From positions 1-11,592 of the forward strand of contig JASLCO010000085.1 in assembly GCA_030146505.1 (NCBI GenBank): 11,592 nucleotides of DNA. Direction: 5' to 3'. Source of the stretch: Moraxellaceae bacterium. Its GTDB lineage: Bacteria; Pseudomonadota; Gammaproteobacteria; Pseudomonadales; Moraxellaceae. The translations under genes and the position numbers were made by a program. Shown here piece by piece: positions 1 through 5,823 of the stretch (position 1 is the first letter of the stretch; the number at the start of each line of letters is the position of its first letter). The notes beneath the pieces are model-generated. The model did not search any database, was not told the DNA's origin, and worked only from the letters and a program-made list of their open reading frames with translations.

Positions 1-567
1 CACATTGTCCTGATAAGCACGCGCAAGCGCCGAGCAGGGCAGCTGGTAACGGTCAAAGCGCAACACCACCGGCGCATAGAAGGCATCCACCAGCGACCAC
101 TCACCAAACAGGCCGGGGCCACGGCTGGCGAAACGCTGGCGGCAATGCGTCCAGATTTCGTCCACGCGCCGTATGTCATCGGCAGCCACTGCATCGTAGG
201 GCGCCGGGGACGGTATCCGGCGGCAATTCATGGAGAGCTGGCTGCGCAGGCCGGCAAAACCGCTGTGCATTTCCGCCACCAGCGCACGGGCTTCGGCGCG
301 CTCGGCACGGTCGGCGGGCCAGGCATGTGCCAGCGCGAATTTCTCGATGGCATAACCGCAGATGGCCAGCGAATCCCAGACGTGCAGATCGCCGTCAATC
401 AGCAGGGGCACTTTGCCGGAAGGCGAATACCGGAGGATTTCCGCCTTGCTTCCGTCGGTGTAAAGCGGAATGCGGCGGGTGTCGAAGGCGATGCCGCTCA
501 TGCGCAGGAAAAGCCAGGGCCGCAGCGACCAGCTCGAATAATTGCGATTACCGATCAGCAGTTCCAT
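1..567 (-). CDS. Glutathione S-transferase family protein (3' end cut by window edge)
   Basis: This encodes the first 189 residues of a soluble GST-type enzyme expected to conjugate or reduce substrates with glutathione in the cytoplasm; the substrate is unknown. The N-terminal thioredoxin-like domain (about residues 1-78) opens with NRNYSSWSLRPWL, where Ser11 or Ser12 is the likely catalytic serine. Lys52-Val53-Pro54 supplies the cis-proline of the glutathione site, and Asp65-Ser66 is the pair that contacts the gamma-glutamyl group. An all-helical domain follows from about residue 85 and runs off the window. The start at 567 is preceded by an AGGAAG about 9 bases upstream; a nearby ATG is out of frame. 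The gene begins 32 bp after the serB stop on the same strand, so it is probably expressed with serB. The family assignment is clear; a specific subfamily is not claimed. Confidence 0.88.
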   Translation of the reverse strand, partial: MELLIGNRNYSSWSLRPWLFLRMSGIAFDTRRIPLYTDGSKAEILRYSPSGKVPLLIDGDLHVWDSLAICGYAIEKFALAHAWPADRAERAEARALVAEMHSGFAGLRSQLSMNCRRIPSPAPYDAVAADDIRRVDEIWTHCRQRFASRGPGLFGEWSLVDAFYAPVVLRFDRYQLPCSALARAYQDNV

Positions 568-599
568 GGCTTCATCTTCCTGTCAGTGGATACACGGAT

Positions 600-1826
600 T
601 CAGCGCGCGCTCTCCAGATCGCGATCACGCACGCCCAGCAGATACAGGATGCCATCCAGACCCAACGTGGAAATGGCCTGCTTGGCATTCTGCTTCACCA
701 GCGGCTTGGCGCGGAAAGCAATGCCGAGGCCGGCAATGCTCAGCATGGGCAGGTCATTGGCGCCATCGCCCACGGCAATCACCTGCTCCAGGTTCACGCC
801 TTCCTTCTGCGCGATTTCGCGCAAGAGCTCGGCCTTGCGCTGGCCATCCACGACACGGCCCACGACATTGCCGGTCACCTTGCCATCACGGATTTCGAGC
901 TCGTTGGCGTGTACATAGTCTATGCCCAGCTTGCGCTGCAGGTATTCGCCGAAATAGGTAAAGCCGCCGGACAGGATGGCAGTCTTGTAACCCAGGGCCT
1001 TGAGCGTGCGTATCAGATGCTCGGCGCCTTCGCTGAGCGTGAGGTGCGCGGCAATGCCGGCCAGTACGGATTCATCCAGTCCCTTGAGCAGGGCAACGCG
1101 CGCCTTGAAGCTTGCCGTGAAATCCAGCTCGCCGTTCATGGCGCGCTCAGTGATGGCTGCCACCTGTTCGCCGACACCGGCCGCCTTGGCCAGCTCGTCG
1201 ATGACCTCGTGCTGGATCAGCGTGGAATCCATGTCGAAGCAGACCACGCGGCGGTTGCGACGATAGGCGTTGTCTTTCTGGAAGGCGATATCGACATTCT
1301 GTTCATTGGCCAGGCGCAGGAACTCGGCCCGCATGCCCTGGATGTCGCGCGGCTCGCCACGCACGGAAAACTCCACGCAGGCCTTGCGCGCCGCCAGCTC
1401 CGCTTCGTTGCCCAGGGGTACGCGGCCGGACAGGCGCTGCAGGCCGTCGATATTGAGGCCGTTGTCCGCCACCAGTGCCGACACCGCCGCGATATGCCCC
1501 GCCGTCACCTTGCGCGCCAGCAGCGTGACGATGTAGCGCGGCCGCCCCTGTCCCGCCACCCAGTGCTGGTAGCTTTCGGCCGTGATGGGCGTGAAGCGTG
1601 CCGTCAGTCCGATGTCGTGCGCCGCAAACAGCACGGCCTTCATGAGCAGTGCCGATTCCTGTTCAGAGGGCGTTTCTATCAGCATGCCCAGGGAAAGGTG
1701 GTCATGGATGACGGCCTGGCTGATGTCCAGGATATTGACGGCATGGTCCGCCAGGATTCGGGTCAGGCGGGCGCTGATACCGGGCCGATCAGGCCCGGCC
1801 ACCGTGATGAGGATGATTTCGTGCAT
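600..1826 (-). CDS. serB: Phosphoserine phosphatase SerB
   Basis: SerB dephosphorylates O-phospho-L-serine, the last step of serine synthesis, in the cytoplasm. The 408-residue protein starts with an ACT-type regulatory half (about residues 1-185; the first repeat opens with IILITVAGPDRPGI), then a HAD-superfamily phosphatase domain. The catalytic motifs are all present: FDMDST with nucleophile Asp198 and acid/base Asp200, SGGFT at 286-290, Lys331, and GDGANDL at 353-359. The length and two-part N-terminus resemble Pseudomonas-type SerB rather than the shorter E. coli form of about 322 residues, so serine feedback through the ACT region is plausible but not shown. ATG 1826 is chosen because the ACT domain begins at once; the upstream ribosome-binding site is weak. 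A GST gene follows 32 bp downstream. The divergent neighbour is a YtjB-like membrane gene, the same pairing as serB with smp/ytjB in E. coli. Confidence 0.96.
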   Translation of the reverse strand: MHEIILITVAGPDRPGISARLTRILADHAVNILDISQAVIHDHLSLGMLIETPSEQESALLMKAVLFAAHDIGLTARFTPITAESYQHWVAGQGRPRYIVTLLARKVTAGHIAAVSALVADNGLNIDGLQRLSGRVPLGNEAELAARKACVEFSVRGEPRDIQGMRAEFLRLANEQNVDIAFQKDNAYRRNRRVVCFDMDSTLIQHEVIDELAKAAGVGEQVAAITERAMNGELDFTASFKARVALLKGLDESVLAGIAAHLTLSEGAEHLIRTLKALGYKTAILSGGFTYFGEYLQRKLGIDYVHANELEIRDGKVTGNVVGRVVDGQRKAELLREIAQKEGVNLEQVIAVGDGANDLPMLSIAGLGIAFRAKPLVKQNAKQAISTLGLDGILYLLGVRDRDLESAR

Positions 1827-1932
1827 GCTGGAAAAGCGTCCGGAATTTTGCGCAATTGTAACGCAAGCCACACATAGGCCGGCAGCCGGCTGATCGCTAT
1901 AATCGGCGCACTTTTCGCGGAGCACAGCAACG
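1827..1932. promoter_or_regulatory. Divergent serB / ytjB-like promoter region
   Basis: This 106-bp gap separates two divergent genes. On the plus strand a perfect TATAAT lies at 1898-1903, followed by GGAG at 1919-1922, ten bases before the ATG at 1933. No good -35 is visible at the normal distance; that place is taken by the palindrome GCCGGC-A-GCCGGC at 1878-1890. On the minus strand a TACAAT (1860-1855) could be a -10 for serB, giving a leader of roughly 20 bases, also without a clear -35. The plus-strand -10 is the only strong call. The palindrome could be an operator or simply a GC-rich hairpin. Confidence 0.55.
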
Positions 1933-3060
1933 ATGGCAGGCAAGGGTACAGGACGTTGGACAGCACTGCTGGCCGCAAGCTTTCTGGCGCATGTCGCCCT
2001 CACCGTCAACACGACCGACACGGCACTCTGGAACAGCCAGGGCCAGGAAGGCAGCCTGCTGGTGCAACAACTGGCCGACGCCGCTGCGCCGCTGGCGCTG
2101 TCGCGCGACATGGTCAGCCTGAGCGTACTGGCCAGCCATTACGAAGACCGCGCCGGCATCAACAGCGTGCGCCTTTTCAACAGCCAGCATGAGCTGATGG
2201 CGGAAACCGGCGCCACCGGCAATGAGGGCCGTCTTTTCACCGCCCCCATCCGTCTGCAACAGCAGGCCCTGGGCGAAGTGGAACTGCGCCTGGACACGCT
2301 GTCACGCGCCGACATCCTGCGCCACGGCATGGGCAACATCCTGCTGTCTGCCCTGTTGCACGGCATGATTTTTCTGGCCGGACTCTTCCTGCGCAAACAA
2401 ACACAGCCTGCCACCACCCGTGGCGCCACACCGGCCGGCACAGGCCGTCTCCCGGAAACACCCGCAGCAGTGACCGCCACACCTGTCACGCCATCCGCCT
2501 CGCCGGCGGCCAGCCTGCTGCATATTGCCCTGGACGATCCCAATGGCCTGCTGACACGCGTCAATGCCGGCATGGCGGATGAACTGCTGTCGTTGCTGGA
2601 CCAGTTCGTGGATCGCGCCGCCCGCCTCTATGGCGGCGAGGTCAGCGCACCCTTCGGCACCACCGGCGTGCTCGTGCGCTTTGCGCAGGAGAATGCGCAG
2701 GAACGTGAGTTTCATGCGCTCGCCGCCGGCCGCCTCTTCCTGCAACTCATTGCCGACTCGCAGGAAGAACGCCGCCAGTACGGCCGTCTTTGCCTCGGCG
2801 CCAAGGTGGGCGTGCTGCACGACCCGGACGATGCCGGTGTGGTTGCCATGCTGGCGCAGATGGCACCCGCCGGACGCATCCTCTCCGGCACCACCAGCAG
2901 CCCGCTGGGTGCACACTGCCGCTTCAGCGCCAGCTACCGCCTGGACACCGGCCAGCAGGAAACGCTGCAGGTCGCGCTGGTGGAAAGCTTCTCGCCGGAA
3001 TACCAGCAACTCATCAACAACCAGAGCCAACAGATACTGGGCCCGGCTGAAACCACCTGA
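1933..3060 (+). CDS. ytjB: YtjB/AhpA (SMP_2)-like membrane protein with C-terminal cyclase-like domain
   Basis: A 375-residue inner-membrane protein of unclear function. A first transmembrane helix (about 9-25) is followed by a periplasmic segment (about 26-132), a second helix (about 133-153) and a Pro/Thr/Ala-rich linker (about 156-193). The N-terminal part and the position divergent to serB match the serB-adjacent membrane protein family (E. coli Smp/YtjB, about 214 residues). The extra domain (about 194-350) follows the pattern of a class III nucleotide cyclase. It has a DELLSLLDQFVDRAARLYGG helix, a beta hairpin ending PFGTTGVLVRF where cyclases have GDG...F, and GAKVGVLHD resembling the 'IGIHTG' strand. 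The GD metal-binding aspartate is Thr243 here, so I infer a non-catalytic sensory or docking domain. The family call is from pattern recognition; the cyclase comparison is inference. Confidence 0.72.
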   Translation: MAGKGTGRWTALLAASFLAHVALTVNTTDTALWNSQGQEGSLLVQQLADAAAPLALSRDMVSLSVLASHYEDRAGINSVRLFNSQHELMAETGATGNEGRLFTAPIRLQQQALGEVELRLDTLSRADILRHGMGNILLSALLHGMIFLAGLFLRKQTQPATTRGATPAGTGRLPETPAAVTATPVTPSASPAASLLHIALDDPNGLLTRVNAGMADELLSLLDQFVDRAARLYGGEVSAPFGTTGVLVRFAQENAQEREFHALAAGRLFLQLIADSQEERRQYGRLCLGAKVGVLHDPDDAGVVAMLAQMAPAGRILSGTTSSPLGAHCRFSASYRLDTGQQETLQVALVESFSPEYQQLINNQSQQILGPAETT

Positions 3061-3124
3061 GCATCAGCCCAGACGGGATTTATCTCCTTAAGCTCCCATT
3101 CTTGTTTTCGAGCCGATGTCATTC

Positions 3125-3278
3125 CCTTGATAAGCGGGACTGTCAGGATGTTTGGCAGGACTTTAAACAGGGAGATTATTCGCTGCGCTCCCCCTTCGGG
3201 GCCAGTCTAGGGCTGTTCAATCCCCCAAGGGGACTTATTACAGGCGCGCCCTTCAGGCTTTTGTCCCTCTTATCAAGG
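3125..3278. repeat. Imperfect inverted-repeat (MITE-like) element 1
   Basis: The left end CCTTGATAAGCGGGAC (3125-3140) pairs with the right end GTCCCTCTTATCAAGG (3263-3278); 15 of 16 positions match. The 122 bp between the arms hold two tight hairpins, CCCC-TTC-GGGG (3191-3201) and TCCCC-CAA-GGGGA (3221-3233). They also hold an imperfect direct repeat, GGACTTTAAACAGG (3158-3171) and GGACTTATTACAGG (3231-3244). CGATGTC occurs on both sides (3114-3120 and 3285-3291) but is 4-6 bases away from the arms, so it is only a possible target duplication. No transposase is encoded. It could be a small non-autonomous transposon or a structured RNA. Confidence 0.5.
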
Positions 3279-3333
3279 AAGTAACGATGTCTCAACGGTG
3301 GGTACTTTGTTAGATGTTCCGAAAAAAGGAGTG

Positions 3334-3477
3334 TTTATATACATGACTCTCTTTTGAGTGTTCCTGTCATCCCGGCGAAGGCCGGAATCCATACGACGGT
3401 AATTTTCTTCACCGCATCCGGGTTCCGGCCTGCGCCGGAACGACGACTCAAGAGAGCAAGGGAGTCATGTATATAAA
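3334..3477. repeat. Long imperfect inverted repeat with paired REP-like hairpins, element 2
   Basis: The outer arms TTTATATACATGACTC (3334-3349) and its exact reverse complement (3462-3477) enclose further pairing. The region 3366-3390 and the region 3420-3444 are inverted copies agreeing at 21 of 25 positions. Each inverted copy is a small hairpin by itself (CCGGC-GAA-GGCCGG type and TTCCGGC-CTGC-GCCGGAA). The 29-bp centre has a further CGGT...ACCG pair. The GTCATCCCGGC...GGCCGGAATCC unit resembles the dispersed hairpin repeats common in Proteobacteria. GAAAAAAG occurs on both sides (3321-3328 and 3482-3489), but it is low-complexity and the right copy is part of the terminator. Confidence 0.62.
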
Positions 3478-3482
3478 TCCAG

Positions 3483-3510
3483 AAAAAAGCCGGCGACTGC
3501 CGGCTTTTTT
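3483..3510 (-). terminator. Rho-independent terminator of parC
   Basis: A perfect 12-bp inverted repeat with AAAAAAGCCGGC (3483-3494), a GACT loop and GCCGGCTTTTTT (3499-3510). Read on the minus strand it starts 15 bp after the parC stop and ends in a run of T. Because the stem is flanked by A on one side and T on the other it can work in both directions and may also stop transcripts from the plus-strand gene at 1933-3060. Confidence 0.9.
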
Positions 3511-3525
3511 CTGCTTCCCTTTTCC

Positions 3526-5766
3526 TCATTCACCGATGCGCATGCCATCCACTTTCTGGAAACCGCGCGGCAGCTTGGCACCACGACGGCCTCGCTCACC
3601 ACGATAGACATCAAAGTCGGTCCCTTTCAGGGTGATATGGCGACTGCCGGCCTGCACCGTGAGCTTCTGCCCTTCCGACAGGGCCAGCACCGCCAGCACG
3701 GTTTCATTTTCATCGGCGGCAATGTTCATGAGCTTGTTGCCCTTGCCCTTGGCCAGTTGCGGCAGGTCTTTCACCGGGAAGACCAGCAGGCGGCCCTCGG
3801 TGCTGAGCACGGCCAGCATGTCGGCCTCCAGCAGTCTGACCGGCGCAGGCGCCAGCACACTGGCCCCCTCGGGCACATTGAGGATGGCCTTGCCGTTCTT
3901 GTTGCCGGCTTCAAGATCGCCCAGCGTCGCCACGAAGCCGTAGCCGGCGCTGCTCGCCAGTATCACCGCCTGGTGGTTTTCGCCCATGAGCAGGCCGCGG
4001 AACGTCGCGCCCGGTGGCGGATTCAACTTGCCCGTCAGCGGTTCGCCCTGACCACGCGCCGATGGCAAGCCGCTCGCCAGCAGGGAATAACTGCGGCCGG
4101 TGGAATCCAGGAAATGCGCAAACTGGTTGCTGCGTCCGCAGGCAGCGGCAAAGAAACTGTCGCCTGCCTTGTAGGAAAGCGCCGCCGCATCCACTTCATG
4201 GCCACGGGCCTGGCGCACCCAGCCTTTTTCTGACAGCACGACCGTTACCGGCTCGCTGGGCGTGAGCTCGGTTTCGGACAGCGCCTGTGCCTCCTTGCGC
4301 GAGACAATGGGTGACCGGCGCTCGTCGCCGTATTTTTCCATGTCTTCGGTGAATTCCTTCACCAGCAGTTTCTTCATTTCCGTATGCGAGCCCAGGGTCT
4401 TTTCCAGGCCCTTGCGCTCGGCCGCCAGCTCATCCTGCTCCCCGCGGATTTTCATTTCCTCGAGCCGGGCGAGGTGGCGCAACTTGAGCTCGAGGATGGC
4501 TTCGGCCTGCACATCGGAAATGCCGAAGCGCTCCATGAGCACGGGCTTGGGTTTGTCTTCCTCGCGGATGATGCGGATGACTTCGTCGATATTGAGGAAG
4601 GCGATCAGGAGGCCGTCCAGGATGTGCATCCTGTCGATGACCTTGTCGAGCCGGTGCTGCAGGCGACGACGCACCGTGAGCAGGCGGAATTCCAGCCACT
4701 CGGTAAGGAAATCCATCAGGCCCTTGACCTGCGGACGACCATCCAGGCCGATCACGTTCATGTTCACGCGATAGGTGGTTTCCAGGTCGGTGGTGGCAAA
4801 CAGGTGGTTCATCAGCTGTTCGGCGTCGACCCGGTTGGAGCGCGGCACGATGACCAGGCGCGTGGGATTTTCATGATCGGATTCATCGCGCAGGTCAGCC
4901 ACCAGCGGCAGCTTCTTGGCCTGCATCTGCTCGGCAATCTGCGCCAGTATCTTGGCGCCGGACACCTGGTGCGGCAGCGCCGTCACCACGATGTCGCCCT
5001 CTTCCATTTCATAAACAGCACGCATGCGCAGGCTGCCACGCCCGGTAGCGTACATATTGACGAGTTCATGGCGCGGTGTGATCAGTTCCGCGCGTGTCGG
5101 GAAATCCGGACCGGGTACGATTTCACACAGCTCATCCAGGGAAATGCCGGGGTCCTGCAACAGGGCGATACAGGCGCGGGTAATCTCCCTCAGATTGTGC
5201 GGCGGCACATCGGTGGCCATGCCGACCGCAATACCGGTGGTGCCGTTCAGCAAGAGGTTGGGCAAGCGTGCAGGCAATACCTTGGGCTCTTCCATCGTGC
5301 CGTCAAAATTGGGCTGCCAGTCCACCGTGCCCTGCTCCAGTTCGGCAAGCAGCACCTCGGCATAAGGCGAAAGCCGCGACTCGGTGTAGCGCATGGCCGC
5401 AAAAGACTTGGGATCATCGGGCGAACCCCAGTTGCCCTGGCCATCCACCAGCGGGTAGCGGTAGCTGAAAGGCTGCGCCATCAGCACCATGGCTTCGTAA
5501 CAGGCGGAATCACCGTGCGGATGATATTTGCCGAGTACGTCACCGACGGTACGCGCCGATTTTTTGTATTTCGCCGAGTTCTTGAGCCCAAGCTCGCTCA
5601 TGGCATAGACGATGCGGCGCTGCACCGGCTTCAAGCCATCGCCGATATGCGGCAGCGCACGATCCATGATCACGTACATTGAGTAATTGAGATAAGCCTG
5701 CTCGGTGAAAGCGGCCAGCGGACGGCGCTCGCTTTCGTCGAAATCCAGGTTCATTGAGTCCGTCAT
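3526..5766 (-). CDS. parC: DNA topoisomerase IV subunit A (ParC)
   Basis: ParC is the breakage-reunion subunit of topoisomerase IV, which decatenates daughter chromosomes using ATP hydrolysed by ParE. The protein has 746 residues, close to the E. coli length. The winged-helix region includes YLNYSMYVIMDRALPHIGDGLKPVQRR (about 25-51) and the quinolone-determining stretch KYHPHGDSACYEA, with Ser87 and Glu91 equivalent to E. coli Ser80 and Glu84 and therefore of the sensitive type. Arg126 and Tyr127 in MRYTESRLS form the DNA-cleavage site. Tower and coiled-coil segments follow, then the C-terminal beta-pinwheel region (about 500-746). The start at 5766 has GGTGA a few bases upstream; Met5 (5754) is an alternative. 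parE lies 57 bp upstream on the same strand and a strong terminator follows. Nothing is truncated or unusual. Confidence 0.98.
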   Translation of the reverse strand: MTDSMNLDFDESERRPLAAFTEQAYLNYSMYVIMDRALPHIGDGLKPVQRRIVYAMSELGLKNSAKYKKSARTVGDVLGKYHPHGDSACYEAMVLMAQPFSYRYPLVDGQGNWGSPDDPKSFAAMRYTESRLSPYAEVLLAELEQGTVDWQPNFDGTMEEPKVLPARLPNLLLNGTTGIAVGMATDVPPHNLREITRACIALLQDPGISLDELCEIVPGPDFPTRAELITPRHELVNMYATGRGSLRMRAVYEMEEGDIVVTALPHQVSGAKILAQIAEQMQAKKLPLVADLRDESDHENPTRLVIVPRSNRVDAEQLMNHLFATTDLETTYRVNMNVIGLDGRPQVKGLMDFLTEWLEFRLLTVRRRLQHRLDKVIDRMHILDGLLIAFLNIDEVIRIIREEDKPKPVLMERFGISDVQAEAILELKLRHLARLEEMKIRGEQDELAAERKGLEKTLGSHTEMKKLLVKEFTEDMEKYGDERRSPIVSRKEAQALSETELTPSEPVTVVLSEKGWVRQARGHEVDAAALSYKAGDSFFAAACGRSNQFAHFLDSTGRSYSLLASGLPSARGQGEPLTGKLNPPPGATFRGLLMGENHQAVILASSAGYGFVATLGDLEAGNKNGKAILNVPEGASVLAPAPVRLLEADMLAVLSTEGRLLVFPVKDLPQLAKGKGNKLMNIAADENETVLAVLALSEGQKLTVQAGSRHITLKGTDFDVYRGERGRRGAKLPRGFQKVDGMRIGE

Positions 5767-5788
5767 TTCTTCACCAATTCTTTTTCAT

Positions 5789-5816
5789 CCCCTCTCCCCA
5801 CTTGTGGGGAGAGGGG
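5789..5816. repeat. Strong hairpin in the parE-parC spacer
   Basis: A perfect 13-bp inverted repeat, CCCCTCTCCCCAC (5789-5801) and GTGGGGAGAGGGG (5804-5816), fills half of the 57-bp gap between parE and parC. On the transcribed (minus) strand it is followed by GATGAAAAAG rather than a T-run, so it is not a classic terminator. CCCTCTCCCC...GGGGAGAGGG palindromes are a familiar dispersed type in proteobacterial intergenic DNA. It may protect the parE message or tune expression of parC relative to parE. Confidence 0.75.
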
Positions 5817-5823
5817 GAAATAC

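Larger units (their letters stand above)
3061..3525. other. Gene-free intergenic region with two inverted-repeat elements
   Basis: This 465-bp gap lies between the convergent 3' ends of the ytjB-like gene and parC. I see no believable gene in it: the short open frames lack ribosome-binding sites and run through the repeats. It contains an imperfect inverted repeat at 3125-3278, a second, denser one at 3334-3477, and the parC terminator at 3483-3510. No clear U-tract terminator for the plus-strand gene is visible right after 3060; the repeat hairpins may do this job. Composition shifts to lower G+C in places (for example 3301-3350), unlike the flanking genes. Confidence 0.7.

Noticed and set aside
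1857..1867. The 11-base TGTAACGCAAG upstream of serB recurs near 9221-9231 upstream of cpdA, in the same orientation and 26-30 bp from each start codon
   Set aside because: Dozens of chance 11-base matches are expected when both strands of an 11.6-kb window are compared, and the match does not extend; the similar placement is mildly suggestive only.
327..1877. Long open frame of over 500 codons on the plus strand opposite serB and the GST gene
   Set aside because: It lies antisense to two genes with complete family motifs, its translation is low-complexity Ala/Arg/His-rich, and high G+C coding DNA often leaves the opposite strand open.
3102..3284. A 60-codon plus-strand open frame in the serB-side intergenic region
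   Set aside because: It has no ribosome-binding site, runs through both arms of the inverted repeat, and its translation resembles no protein I recognise.
3101..3300. CRISPR array or tandem repeats in the gap
   Set aside because: There are only inverted and single imperfect direct repeats, with no regularly spaced units.
3291..3318. Possible integron attC core (CTCAAC ... GTTAGAT)
   Set aside because: The second box fits GTTRRRY but the first has a mismatch and the spacing of about 12 bp is far too short for an attC site; no integrase or cassette array is nearby.
4384..5682. Long plus-strand open frame opposite parC (and similar ones opposite parE and cpdA)
   Set aside because: These are shadow frames of certain genes; no ribosome-binding sites or recognisable domains were found.
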